From positions 744,001 through 808,000 of the forward strand of contig JBCAMK010000021.1 in NCBI GenBank assembly GCA_038503065.1: a stretch of 64,000 nt of DNA, read 5' to 3'. Shown here in pieces: positions 22,075 to 34,500 of the stretch. Below the pieces are notes generated by a model. It worked only from the letters and a program-made list of their open reading frames with translations, searched no databases and was not told where the DNA came from. Both the position numbers and the translations under genes were made by a program. Within the stretch, counting starts at the first letter, position 1. Every line of letters starts with the position of its first letter. This DNA comes from Paragyromitra xinjiangensis (taxonomy: Eukaryota; Ascomycota; Pezizomycetes; Pezizales; Discinaceae).

Positions 22075-22405
22075 CATGCAACAGTATTTTGTCCTTGCCC
22101 CTCTTGTGTATCAGTAACTCGATAATCTCCCTCAGACTATATCGAGTTGCCTACTCGAAAGCCGCATGCCCGTCCTAACATTTCTCACTAACATCCACCC
22201 CACCCTCTAAAAGCATTCTTGCAACATCCTTACATCCTCATCTCGCGGCATAATGCAACCAAAGCCGCCCGTTATGTTCCATCTCTAAATTCTCCACGCT
22301 CTTCACTGGTAAGGCTACGATTTCCCCTGCTAACCCTCCGGATGGCTAGGACAAAATCTCCTCTCGTCTTGAATCCAAACGATCCAGAGCCGCCTGCTAA
22401 CTCCT
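22075..22405 (-). pseudogene. Decayed ankyrin-repeat tail of the adjacent gene
   Basis: Read on the minus strand past the stop at 22406, ankyrin-type fragments continue with several in-frame stops: NLEMEHNGRLWLHYAAR, GCKDVARMLLEGGVDVSEK, DGHAAFE, then LREIIELLIHK. The helix-turn-helix pattern of ankyrin units (LHYAAR..G..DVARMLLEGG) is clear. This suggests that the 288-residue frame next to it was once longer and was cut by a stop codon. Confidence 0.7.
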
Positions 22406-23272
22406 CTAGCGGGCTGCAAGGTCGGCTTTAAAATCCGTCAACAGTCTTACCGCATCCAACTTTCCCCAGGTCATGGCGAAATAAAGTGGTGTATGCCCCT
22501 CGGCGTCCTGCGCATTGGGGTCTGCCCCCTTCTCCAGCAGAAACTCGAGCATCATATTACGATCTTTTCTGAGCGCTTTGACGATCGGCTTAATTGGACC
22601 CGCATTTATATCTGCCCCGTTGTCTAGCAGCAGTTGCGCGATATGTATATAGTTGGACTCCGCGGCAATATGCAGCGCCGTTTCCCCATATTCGTCGAGA
22701 GCACCTATATCTGCTCCCCATTCAAGCAGTAATTTAATGACAGCAGCTGCCTCTGTTTTCCCCCTCATCGCCGCTACGTGAAAAACAGAGCCATCATCCT
22801 CGATGCTCGCGCCACTATCGAGTAGCAGCCCGACGATAGGCTCGGAGGAACACCAAGTAGAATTTATAGCTGAAATTAACGGTGTATACCCTTTAGAGTT
22901 GGTTGTATTTACGTCGGCGTCGTTCTCGAGCAGTAAACGGCACACCGCTTCGTTCCCGCTGTCCGCTGCATACTGGAGCGGCGTATTTCCCAAACAGTCG
23001 AGCACGTCAACGAAAAATCCCTTCCAAAGAAGGAGACGAATAAGGTGCTCATAAGAGGAGTCGGCGGCCCAGTGAAGTTGATTTGCTTCAGTGAAAATGT
23101 CGTCAGGGTCGACATGCGTGTAGAGATGCGGGGCAATGATACGGTGATGAAGAAGTGGGGTTAAGAGAGCAGCAAGATGGCGGTTAGCGATGAGGAAGCA
23201 TGAGAGATCAGGAGTGGGAAGCCAATGGGCGATTAGTAGAAGGAGCTCGTTAGAGAGAGTGGGGAGCGACAT
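22406..23272 (-). CDS. F-box/ankyrin-repeat protein, probably C-terminally truncated
   Basis: Intronless frame of 288 residues. The N-terminus has an F-box-like segment, LPTLSNELLLLIAHWLPTPD, then LIANRHLAALLTPLLHHR. Six or so ankyrin repeats follow: QLHWAADSSYEHLIRLLL, TPLQYAADSGNEAVCRLLLE, TPLISAIN..IVGLLLDSG, VFHVAAMRGK..IKLLLEWG, TALHIAAESNYIHIAQLLLD, and HTPLYFAMTWGKLDAVRLL. F-box plus ankyrin proteins are taken to be substrate adaptors of SCF ubiquitin ligases (family knowledge); the partner is unknown. The frame ends in the middle of a repeat, and decayed repeats continue downstream, so this is likely a truncated copy whose expression is uncertain. Start at 23272 is the first ATG and leads straight into the F-box. 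Confidence 0.75.
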   Translation of the reverse strand: MSLPTLSNELLLLIAHWLPTPDLSCFLIANRHLAALLTPLLHHRIIAPHLYTHVDPDDIFTEANQLHWAADSSYEHLIRLLLWKGFFVDVLDCLGNTPLQYAADSGNEAVCRLLLENDADVNTTNSKGYTPLISAINSTWCSSEPIVGLLLDSGASIEDDGSVFHVAAMRGKTEAAAVIKLLLEWGADIGALDEYGETALHIAAESNYIHIAQLLLDNGADINAGPIKPIVKALRKDRNMMLEFLLEKGADPNAQDAEGHTPLYFAMTWGKLDAVRLLTDFKADLAAR

Positions 23273-23637
23273 AGTCTTGTTTGTGGGAGTTCTTTGAAGT
23301 CAGGGAGGCAAGATATCGGCGCCTTGCTCATGTGACACAACGCCTGTAGTTGAACATGCACAACGTAGCCGAGGACACCCAGGTAGTTGGGTGTACTTAA
23401 CGGATTGGTCAATCAATCAGTAACGTAGCGCAATGCCAGCGAGTGATCAACGATGATTAAGATTCCTGTCGTTTTCCTTGCAAACTCCAATATCTTGCCA
23501 AGAATCAATCCTAGCCATCAAAATTTCCATTCAGCTACAACAGACAAAATCTTGATTCTGATCCGCATTAGGTCAAGCAGACATCCTTTTGAAGTTCCCT
23601 AATCTTCTCCCACAATTTGGTTGCTATTTCTAGCGAG
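23273..23637. other. Intergenic, upstream of the ankyrin gene
   Basis: About 365 bases between the start of the F-box/ankyrin gene and the 3' end of the unrecognised gene at 23638-24261, both on the minus strand. Nothing recognised. Confidence 0.5.
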
Positions 23638-24261
23638 TCACACTACCCCAATGCCCGAGTCAGTAATCTTGCATGCGCCTCTAGATATCCTCCCTCTTCT
23701 CTCATTCATTATACATACCGTAATCATCATCGGTGCCCCAGTCGCGAGTTCAAAGGATACACATCTCAGCTGACTCGTAGTTGGGGGATGTTTATTCTGG
23801 AGTGTACTATAATCAAGACCCTTCCTAATAGGTTCTCGACAAAGCACTCTTCCTGTCTCCTCATTGGTGACGATGATAACTGCTGTATGGTAAGGGAGCG
23901 TGTCGATAAGGTTGGCGGTCATGGTGAGCGTGAGGGTTCCGCTACCGGGGCGAAACCATACCCCACCATCCCCATCCCTATTAAGCCAAGAGACAGTAGC
24001 AGAACACTTATACATTTCGGTCTCGTAGGGGTATCCGGATGCTGCTGTTAATGTTAGTGAACTACATTCATCCTAACAGGTCTGGTGGGATGGATGGCAT
24101 AGTATCAGAGAAATCTTACAGAATTGTGAGTTAGCTGTTTCATCAGCAGTTGTTTCAACCGTGACTGAATCCTGTACCAGTTCTGTACGCCGGAAACGGT
24201 ACTTATCCGGTAGGCGAAGGTCTGCAAAGTCTATATCATCCGATTTCTTATATTTGTCCAT
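23638..24261 (-). CDS. Unrecognised two-exon protein
   Basis: I do not recognise the family. Exon 1 24120-24261 starts MDKYKKSDDIDFADLRLPDK and ends at a GTAAGA donor. The intron (75 nt) has a CACTAACA branch site and an AACAGCAG acceptor, so exon 2 starts at 24044 or 24041. Exon 2 runs to a TGA at 23638, giving 182 residues (phases close). Exon 2 contains SATVSWLNRDGDGGVWF and GTLTLTMTANLIDTLPYHTAV, a beta-strand-like pattern. A GTATGT inside exon 2 near 23730, with a CTAG acceptor 3' of it, might be a further intron that would change the C-terminus. No signal peptide or TM segment seen. The good splice signals are the main argument for a gene. Confidence 0.45.
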
Positions 24262-25005
24262 CTCCCTATTTTGTGTAAACACAAGCTCGCCTGACTAAAA
24301 ACGGGTAGATAATAGGATCAGAGTTATATTGAGGATTGTTGGAGGGATGAGAACGTGGCTGGCTAGGCTTTCTCCACTCTGTTCCTTGGCACAATACCCT
24401 GAGCCCTACTTAGTAGCTGCATGTAAAAGCTGGCCATTCCTCACCTTCACCTTTTGTCTTTAACGGTATGCGTCATGTCAGTGACGAGAATTAAGAGACG
24501 AAAGTCAAGTTTTCCTTCTTCTTCTCCTTAGTTTTTTCATTCCACCGTTAATTACCAATAAACTCCCATTCAGTACTCTTGCAGTTGCCCTACTCTCTGT
24601 ACTCCCCTCCTTTAGCCAATGGTGCCGTTTCCCCAATGTCTCCCGACAGCTTTGTCCTTGGTATTGCACTAATCTTAAAATATCTACTATCGCTAACTAC
24701 TGCATCAGAGGATGAAGAAGGTCGAACCTTGTGGCTTATCTTCCTCCTTCTATACTTTTGCCCTACTCGGCGGACAGTCCCCTTTGCTAGGATCGACCAA
24801 TCAAAAGAAAGGGCGCATTTCTGAGCAGGTAAGTATTTCAGGTAGCCACAAAAGTGGCCAACAATAAGTCTTGGCAACAGCGAGTGATATGCGATGATTA
24901 TCACGATTACCCGGTCTCTGTTTCAAAACTTCCCGCTTGGATCGACGCGGCTTAAAAATTCCCCACCAGTCAAAATTCAATATCCAATCCCACACAAAAA
25001 TCGGC
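24262..25005. other. Divergent promoter region, upstream of MRF1
   Basis: About 740 bases between the start of the unrecognised minus-strand gene and MRF1. No coding signal; the frames present start at non-ATG codons. Confidence 0.5.
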
Positions 25006-26433
25006 ATGCTTCTTCGACCGGCAGCCTACATCTGCCACCGCTGTATATTTCGGCAGTCTATCCGGTCAGCCGGTCAATTTCGGTCTCAATCCACCGGTAC
25101 CTTCGCATCTATTCCCATGTCCTCTGCAGACAGGCTCAGAAGCTAACTTTGTCGTACAGTCACAAATGGCACCTCCCGTCTTCCGGGAGGTCTTCTCCGA
25201 CGAGCGCAGGAGTTGAGTAAGGAACATACGCAGCTTGAGAGAAAACTATCGGAGGACTATAATAAAAAAACAGCTACACGAGCAGGACAGCTCGCGGGTG
25301 TTAGTCGAGCATTGAAAGAGTATGAGGATGCTATAAATGTGCGTTTGTACATACCGTTTCGAAGAAAACTTCAATTACACTCCAAACCGGAAAGATAGAC
25401 TCATTGACTCCACGCCTGGGAAAACAGAACCTTAAAGATCTTCAAGAGATGGTCCGTGACCCATCACTAGATACTGAGCTACGTGAAGAAGCAGCTGCCG
25501 ACATTGCAGTCACCGAAGAATCCCTCTCCACACTTTCCACAACATTAACACGTTCCCTCGTGCCCCCACATCCATTCGCCCATCTTCCAGCCCTTCTCGA
25601 AGTTCGTCCCGGAACCGGCGGTTCCGAGGCCTCGCTTTTCGCGAACGACCTACTGAAAATGTATATGGGGTACTGCACATCCATCCAGAACTGGCCTATC
25701 TCGATGATCTCCCACACACCAACCACCGAGGGAGGTGATGGAATAACTGAAGCCATATTTGAAGTTGATGCATCCGGGGCGTATGACTTACTGCGGGTGG
25801 AAGCCGGCGTGCACCGCGTGCAGCGGGTCCCGGCAACAGAAAAGCAGGGGCGCACACACACTTCGACAGCAACGGTAATTGTGCTGCCGAGCTTTCCGTC
25901 AACGGAATTATCCGAGGGAGAGGAGGATCCAGACTCAGTTATTGATATGAAAGACGTGCGGATTGATATCATGCGAGCCAGAGGAGCCGGAGGACAACAT
26001 GTTAATACGACTGATTCAGCGGTGCGCATGACGCATTTACCGACTGGGCTGGTCGCAGCGATCCAGGATAGTAGGAGTCAGCATAAAAATCGGGAGAAGT
26101 GTTTACAGGTTCTGAAGAGCAGGATCGCGGAAAAAAGAAGGAGTGAGAGAGAAGCGGAGGAGTTGTCGATGAGGAGGGGAGTTGCAAAGATTAATGCGGG
26201 TAGGGCGGACAAACTGAGGACATATAATTATATCCAGGTATGGGCCTCACTTCAGCCCATCTAGGAACCTACTGATGCGGGAACAGAATCGGATTACGGA
26301 TCATAGATGTGGTTTTAGCTTGCATGATCTTCCGAGTTGTATGGATGGCTCAAGTTTAGGTACAATGATTGAAGAAGTACGAAAATGGCAGATGGAAAGG
26401 GATGTGGAGAATCTAGATCCGGATGCTTCATAA
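25006..26433 (+). CDS. MRF1: Mitochondrial peptide chain release factor 1 (Mrf1)
   Basis: Releases finished proteins from the mitochondrial ribosome at UAA/UAG. Four exons: 25006-25096, 25160-25342, 25399-26237, 26287-26433; 419 residues. The N-terminus is Arg/Ser-rich (MLLRPAAYICHRCIFRQSIR), a mitochondrial targeting type. The coiled-coil domain has LLRRAQELSKEH. The codon-reading PxT motif is PAT at 236-238 (RVPATEKQGR). The catalytic GGQ is at 289-291 in RARGAGGQHVN, followed by DSAVRMTHLPTG. The C-terminal YNYIQ|NRITDHR junction across intron 3 matches the family. Start chosen as the first ATG giving the presequence. Intron 1 (63 nt) has a GTACCT donor and GCTAAC branch site; intron 2 uses GTTTGT. 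Intron 1 is a multiple of three but holds an in-frame TAA. Confidence 0.95.
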
Positions 26434-27637
26434 TTTTTACCATTTAAGAGATAAGTATTCGTTTCATCAACGCATAGAGAAAGGCAAAATACCTTCACTT
26501 ATTCCGGCCAGCCGCATACAAGTTTGCAGCAGCATTTGATCACAAAATTGTTGAACATAAGCCAGACGAAGGATAAATAGTGAACAGTACTAGTTTCACT
26601 GACCCGCTTAAGAAGCTGCCGCTAGGTCGCCCCCTTCACTAACCCTAGAAATTCATCTTTATTCTGAAACATGGTTCATTAGTTTGTCACTTTCCCCTTT
26701 TCTCCTTAGGCTCAAGTTTTAGCAGATTAGTTTGGTTGTTCGGATATATCAGTAAGCATCAAGAGAATTACTACAAGGTTGTACATGAGGGCACTAGTAC
26801 TCCAGTTCCTAGCAGCCGTTTACTCCTCACTCCCCCATCTAGATGATAAAACCCCTGAAGAAACGAATCAGTTGATCGCCACGGACTCAGTGCCTCAATT
26901 TGTCCTTTTATCACATTCTACCTTTATATTAATTTAGGACTTCAGGACTCTAAATTAGCACTCGAAAAGTGAACTCTTATACGTATACACGATCTAATTA
27001 AATTAGTCATACCCCCTATACTCATCACAACCTCGGCACATATATCAATCAAATATATAATAGGATCCTAAAAGATATATATAGCTCTAGGTCTTCACCC
27101 TACTCTATTGGGCATCTAGCAATTAATTGACCAATTATGATCAATCTCTATTGGGTGCATACAATTTTAGGGGCCGAGAAGGCCCAAGTACATGTATACA
27201 AAAGGTAGTCGCAAGCAAGAAGAGGGTTAACCCTTGCCTTTTTCTGTAGCAAAGGATAGGACGCATTAGTTCCCACTATCAATGCAATGCACTTGTTACA
27301 AAAGAAACGGGGAATGACGGAGGCTACGCTGCTGCCAAAAAGAAAGACACTGGTCTCTCATAACCGATGACAGACAGGCAAGGTGTAGTATCTCGCACGA
27401 AAGTGTGAATATATAAGTAGCTACGCTTAGTCAACTAGGTCTTGGATAGGAAATCATTTTAGCCATCGATAAAGTCCCAACAGCACCGCCACCCATTTCC
27501 CCCCCAATCACCTCTTCTAAGTCACTTGGCACTGGATCCAGTTATGCAAGGCGATAAACCACGAGGGAGTGGTTTTCGCTAAGCGTTTTTATTCAGCCTT
27601 TCACCCATCAGCAGAGGGTTGGATACGTAAATGAAAA

Positions 27638-27656
27638 ATCATCATCATCATCATCA
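27638..27656. repeat. ATC trinucleotide microsatellite
   Basis: About six ATC/TCA units within the gene-poor block. Confidence 0.85.
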
Positions 27657-28491
27657 CCCATCAGCAGGCCTTTCACCGAGTGATATGACATGATGCCCAG
27701 AAACTTGCTTGAGGCAACTTCCACATCGGGATTTCGGTGGACAGAGGCCAAGGCTACCGCGACAATTCCAAACGTGAGCCTTACACCGAGTTTATAAGTC
27801 TAACCGTACCTCGTCCTCGCCCTCGCTTTTAGGAGTCACCGCCTTCCTTCCTCAAGGTACGTTCCCTGATTTGAAGAGACAGGTGCAGCCCTCCTACAGT
27901 CATGCCCCCAGAATTCGAAACCCGTATTCCGCAGCCTTTTACGGGGGGCTCCATGCTGTAGGATTCATAAAACTGAAAGGCACTCGATGCCGGAAATAGT
28001 CACCGTATAATTTATAAGCTTACTTATGATGTCTGATACAAAGCTTTTCAGCCTCTCCAAGACCCTATGCGTCAATACAGATCAGCTCCCACACAACCTC
28101 CATGACAATTTCACACCTCAGGCTCCAGTCACCGGTATGATAGGAGCCGACCAGCTCCAACCAGACCCTATCTCCTACCAGCCTCGCTACCAAGGCGTAA
28201 GATTTGAGATACCTCATCCAGCCCCCACTACTACCTGCATGGAGTTTTCTAACGGGCTCCGGCCTACATGCAGTGAAGTGGGGTGCCAGGACAGGCAAAA
28301 GAACTTGAAAGTTCGTATTCTACATATGATGCCCTTACTCTAGTCATTCACGACTTCAATTAGCCTTGAGTTAATAATACCAATGTATCAGTTTAGCTCC
28401 ACCTGTTTTAGGCCCTCCCCCGATTATTGTGGGTTCTCACTGAGAGGATTATTCCGGGGAAGCATGACCGTTGAAATAGTTCCCGAATAGC

Positions 28492-28535
28492 ATGACGTCA
28501 CATGCAAGGGGTGTAATCTAGGACGTCATGTCACG
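28492..28535. promoter_or_regulatory. Paired CRE/ATF-type sites
   Basis: ATGACGTCA at 28492-28500 and GACGTCATGTCACG at 28522-28535; the shared ATGACGTC core is arranged as an inverted pair 21 bases apart. TGACGTCA is the palindromic site of ATF/CREB bZIP factors (family knowledge). No gene recognised next to it, so a role is open. Confidence 0.35.
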
Positions 28536-31500
28536 TTTCCACGCAAATCCAGTTTCCAAGCGCGCTGAAGCTGCGGTCCAACGTCGCTTAAGCTTCCCCG
28601 GTGCCTGTATCACCCAACCATTTTACGCACAACGTGTATCGTAGATACAAAAAGTACCCCGGGCTTGTTTCGAGGACCCTGGTAGATTTCCGTTTTCGTC
28701 GATAATCTGATTGGACGGACAGTCTGGTCTCTTGATATAAACCTCCTTTCTACAGTACAGTTTGTGTTACACAGACAAGTTAAGGACCCGTCACCCCCGG
28801 GAAATTATAAAATCGATCAGTTTGTCGGATATAAAACCCGTCAATACGGTGCTTGGATGTTCATTAGATATCCGGGGTGGGAGTAACAATCGAATAATAA
28901 CTCGCGAACTCCACCACAACTGAAAAAAACAAATAAATCATAGGCACAGATAGTGGGGCCGCGGGGCCTGAGGGAGCAAGTAGGCTCGACCATAACAATT
29001 GACTCCCGAACCCAAGCCCATGACGAAAGGCATCTTCCTGGCACATTAGAAGTTCTCTCATACAAGACGTATTACCCGCAAGAAGATGGTATGCCTAACG
29101 CAATCTAGTTAACTTTAGCAGGTCTTACGGGATTCTCTATTACAGGATGTGGAGTTGAGTGAAAGATCCTATAAACGCAGAGGGCATGTATCCCTTTTGG
29201 CGTAGGATTATAATCTTTCTCAGGGGCCTTGGGAGAGTATGGAAAAGCGACTAGATCTAAGAGGTTGAAACTAGCTATCATACTCCCTAGGATTTTGGGG
29301 ACTGAAAATAATGAGCGCTTTAGATCAAACCATGCAGCCTACCAGGGATTTCTTAAGGCTTAATTAATCACGGAGAAATCGAAAATATTGTCTGAACATA
29401 TCCCAAAACCACAGCCTAACCCTCAACTCTTCTGACCATCGATATCCCGAGAAGGTACCCGTGGACCAAGAATTGTTCTGGATTTGATCAATCCCGACAT
29501 ATCTCACAATTACAAACACGTGAAGCCCTTAGCACTGTAAAATCTCCCCTCAAGAGGTATAATTAAAACCCAGTGCCGTTATTGAGAGGTTTGAAATTCG
29601 AGTGAGTGGATGTGACTGATGCGGAGTTGTTAATTCAAGCACGTCATACAGTCCTTAAACTTAGACACCCCTTCTAACCCATCAAAATCGTTTAACCTCG
29701 TTATCGACTCCCGACAGCTACACCAACCGTGTCACTCCCAAGAAACGTGTCTCTAATCCGCAAGGAAAAGGCAAATGCCGTCAGAAAACATCAAAACCCC
29801 CAAGAAATTATAATACTCTATCATGCGAGGATGATCTTTGTGGTAAAAAGAAAAGGCAACCCATACCGGTTTTCAATTGAACCATATCTCAAACCCATCA
29901 AGCACACACGGAACCCCGCCGCTAATCTTCCCCATATATGATATTTCGTCCTGCTTTAGCTGACTGGAACCCTAGTCACACTTTGAAAGTTCTCCATAAC
30001 TCACAGCTCAATATAGCACTCACAAACTCCAGACCTAAGACAGTGCATGAAAGAACTTTATAAAAAACTAGAAATAAAACCAACGACATGTCACTGGATA
30101 TATGTGCACTTATAGTGCCGGATGTTCAAAGCCGACCCTTGTGAGCACCGTAATTTGTGCTATCCAACTGGTATGTGGTGATGTAGGCCATAATCCCTTG
30201 GCATTTAAACCCAAACTGGATTTTATTTTACTCCCAGACAGAAACGATGTTTAATGGGCACACTTGGCTCATTCCTTCCCTCCAACCTATTAACCAAGCG
30301 ATTTTTCTAAGCTCTCACACAGAAACAATTTCCATGACCACTATCGCTGTGGCTGCCGCCCTCTCAGAAACTTGGATTTGCATTTGACGATTATGAGGGC
30401 CAATTCCAAACACCCAGCATCTTATCCCCAGATGACGATCATGAGTCGATTACGCACCATGCATAGATAAGGTTTAGGCAGATACAACGGTATCCACAGC
30501 TAAAATATGTTTCCTACACGGGAACTGGTATCTGCAGCTGTACTGTAGGTCTGACGTGTTTTGGGCGAACCGCTCCTTCATTCTGAGATTCGCTTAGGTA
30601 TCGTTGATTTACCACGTGGTGAGATGTACAAACAGGGGGTTTCGGAACGGAAGTCATATCCGTGTCTGGGCTCTCTCTCGATACTTAATTATTCGGAATT
30701 GAGCCGATCAAGTAGGTATTGTTGGTATTCCCTACAGGGGTAATGAACAAATATTAAGGAACGGGCTTCCGTCGACAAATTACGAGTGAGCACTCGTGAC
30801 CTCCCATTACTTCAGACCTTCAACCCACGGTCCAAAAAAAAGGAAGCAGCAATGGCCGTGAAGCAACACCCCGTGCCAAGCTTAAAGCGGGCCGAAAAAC
30901 GGTCATCCTGACGATCAACACGACGATCTCTATCCGATCGGCCGATTCGGACAGGAGGCGGTGTACTCGGGATAGGTGTAAAAATCGGAAAGCTTTAATC
31001 CCTGCTCTCATACGAATTTGTATGGCAAAGGCCGTGCACGTTTTCCGATTTTTAACACCTTGTGCGAGCAGAAAGCCAGCAGATCCTTGAAATGGTTTAA
31101 TTTTCTCTGAAGTATTTGGCGAAATTCGTCCTGGCACTAGTAGGTAAAGCATAGAAGACCTGTTAATGCCCGTTATTTTTGATACCACTAATAGGTTTCA
31201 AGCACCACGACTTCGAAAATGCGGAATATCATTGTCTTACACAAGCTCTACCTACTAGCGCCGAACGGAGCTTCACCAGATTTCACGGCACTAGTTCCCA
31301 GGAAAATCTGCCGAACTAGCAGATAGGCTCCACTAACTACCATCTGTGACCTCGGAAAATTAGGAAGCCCCGTGAATTTGCAGGGCGCCCCGTTACTAAA
31401 AGAGAGAATAAACTTTGGTAGTGATTTACTATGCAGCTTTATGGTCGGTACTCTCTGGCTTTAAAAGATCTAAATTACTTATTAGTGACTGTGAGCTACT

Positions 31501-34500
31501 AGCTACATAGAACTTACCTGTAGTAAGAAGTCTCCGAGAGTCGGCTACATCGTATAGAGTAGCCAAGCGAAAGTTGTATTCTCTAGCATATATTTTGTTG
31601 CTATCGTCTATCATGCCAAAAGCAAGGCAGATAATAATATCATTAAATCATTCACTTTACTATATCTTCCAAATTTTCCCAGGCAAACCAAAACCATTTC
31701 AGAATATTAGTCCCTCCATTTTATGGACTATCCAGAAAGCGAGGCTTATTCTCCCAACCGCAAGAGTAACTTATAGCGATATAATCATAAGCGCTTAACA
31801 GCGAAAACTAGTTCTTGTTATAAGTAGATTATATATGACACTATAATCAACTGAAAACACGGGTCAGAAACAGTATTTCATTATAAGCACTGGAGGCCAA
31901 GCACATACCAAAGCTTGGATCAATGCAATCTAAACGGTGGCACAATTACCCCATTTGGCACTATTGTGTCACTTCCGCGTTAAGCCACACACACGATGGT
32001 TTTAGGCAGTCCACGAGATGTTAATTTAGGATAGTGCTCATACGTGTATGAAATTAAAGCTCCTTATTAAACTAGAGAGATGGTGCAAGGGTACGATACG
32101 TATTGAGGCCTTTATCTCTATCTATAACTTGCAACACCACCGATCTTAGAGAAAAATATCCACTGCCTGCGAAAAGGTGGTTTCGGGTCCCTTGAGGTCC
32201 TAACAGGAAGTTACAGTAGACTTAGGTGTGGCTAGACTCTTCTGGAGCTCGTCTAGCGCGAGTGATTATCTATGACCTACTGATCTACGGCACTCCAAAG
32301 ATACGGAAACTTCCGGGAGTTTCACCATTATTTCCGGCTAAATCATTCAAAAAAAACAGAAGAAAAAGGATGCGCACCATATAGTCACAAAATTACGAAA
32401 ACATAGAAAACACCAGATACTGAATAAGCACCCAAAAGCCTAAGCTTCTCCCAAGCAAAGATGTGGTGGGCAAGCCTTTCGGAATCTCGGGCTTGGCAAA
32501 CTGGCTTAACATGCTTAACCCGAGCCGAGGGACATAATAGATTTTAAGAATCCTGTGGAAAAATCGCCAGCCCCCAAATCTAGAAGCCCTCTCACCTGGA
32601 TTCCCCACCAAAGTTCTTCACCGGACCCGGTGTGGCTGCATATGCGCCCACCAAACTGTACCCAGTACCCGGGACAAACAAACGCTATTGTATCACGATC
32701 CTCACCGCGCAAGAAACCGTTTGGGCTTATTTTTTTTTAAAAAGCCGCGACGTCCGGGGAAGGCCTAAATTCGGAGAGTTCCGTTTAGCTCCGGACAAAT
32801 TTTATACCGGTCGAATTGAGAATGTTTCCCCTTCTTTCGATCGACACCTCATCACGCACAGCAGGCATATTGTGTCGATCCGATTCGATATGTTTGGATG
32901 CGATACGGTGTAAATTAGAATTTGCGGGGTTTCCAAGGGAGGGGGTTCAAATCTTGGAACATAAGAAGCCACCATTGCGCGAGTTTGACAGGTGCTGATT
33001 CAAATAGTGGAAAGAGGTATTCGTAGCCCTTTTGGAGATTCGAAGAGCACACGATCGAGATCTCCATCATTTTAATCTTACAAACGAAAAAACTTCATAT
33101 TCCCCCACAGCTGACTTGTGTAGTAGTCTTGTGACTCTTGTGGTACTAGAGGGGGGGGAGAAGGAGAGGTTAGATGTCGACATATCACCCCCCACATGCA
33201 GCACCAACCCCCACCTCTGTTTCCCCTTTTATGTCCTGGTTAGGATTCCGCTTTCGGAGGTTCAAAAAGTCGAGGCGTGTGGTAGCGAATCGAGGGCGTC
33301 GCTGACAACGCGAGAGTACCCGGTGGTCGTTATTTTACTCGATCCATGTGCGTAATGTTCAATGCACTCGACCAGTCGTATGTCGGCAATAGGTGCGTGC
33401 GTTTGTACGCTTTCTATACAGTAGGTTTTATCCACTCCCGGTACCTACATGTAGGGTCTGCCATATAAGCATAACGACGGGAGGGAAAACCCGTCGTTCC
33501 TATGCATACCGTGGGTATCGCCATCCTACATGTGTTAGTGAATTTGAATCGAACCGACAACAAATACTCCGTGGGGACAACATATATGTTTGCGGGGAGG
33601 TACCTATCCACCCTACTATGGCCATGAAGCAAAGTTCACGATCAGTGTTGATTGTGACAATGTGCAGCTCAATTTTTTTTCTTCCAGTCAATCAATCCGG
33701 GAAGTTAATTTTCGAAAAGTAGCCCCCAATCAAGTCGTGCTTCAGCCTTGCTAGTCATCTGATTGTGTTCAATCGGCGCTGAGCATGGCATTCAAGAAAA
33801 AAAACCGGGAACTAATCGTAACCGTCAAAGTATTAGTCTGAAAGGCAACAGCTAGTGAAGTATTCGTAGGATTCGCTGAGATCATTTTGTAGTGGCGTGC
33901 GCAATTGCAGTTATGCCGAAACGCCGCCTCAGAGAAAAAGAGCTATAGTGATATACCTATGACCGACAAGGCAATGGCGATATAGATGAGTATTGCTTAC
34001 TCTAGAAGTTCCACACTGAAGTGCAACCCCCAAGGTTCCAGAGATATTGTCATGATCTGCCTGCGGTCTCAGGCCGAAGCTTAGTAGTCACCTTAGTGAG
34101 CTTGCCGAGTGAGGCATCAGAAATGATTATCATGACGTCATTAACGTTACACTTGAAATTGTTTCCTCCGAAACAAAACCAACAGCTAGTCTTAAACCTG
34201 AAAAATTTCGCCGCTTGCACTGACACTACGCACCACTGAATTTTGCACGGGCTGGAATGCGAATGCCCCCAAATTAAACCCTTCCCGCCCCTTGTTCGTT
34301 CTGGAAATTCTCATCTGCAGATAAGAGACAGTCTCAGAGCACTCCGGCTTCCGAAATATGTATGACGTACTTGAATATTATGGGTACGTCGATTACCGAG
34401 CTTTGAAAGCTCCAGACGCTGCCAAAGCATGTATGTTTCGGAGGGGTTTAAGATGAATGCAAGGTACGTATGTCTCTTTGTCAGAAGCTTTCACCCCTGC

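Noticed and set aside
28026..28343. 105-codon plus-strand frame with ATG in the gene-poor block
   Set aside because: No family likeness, no supporting splice or promoter structure, and an equally long frame on the other strand.
32940..32960. tRNA B-box-like GGGTTCAAATCT
   Set aside because: No matching A box at the right distance and no cloverleaf could be drawn.
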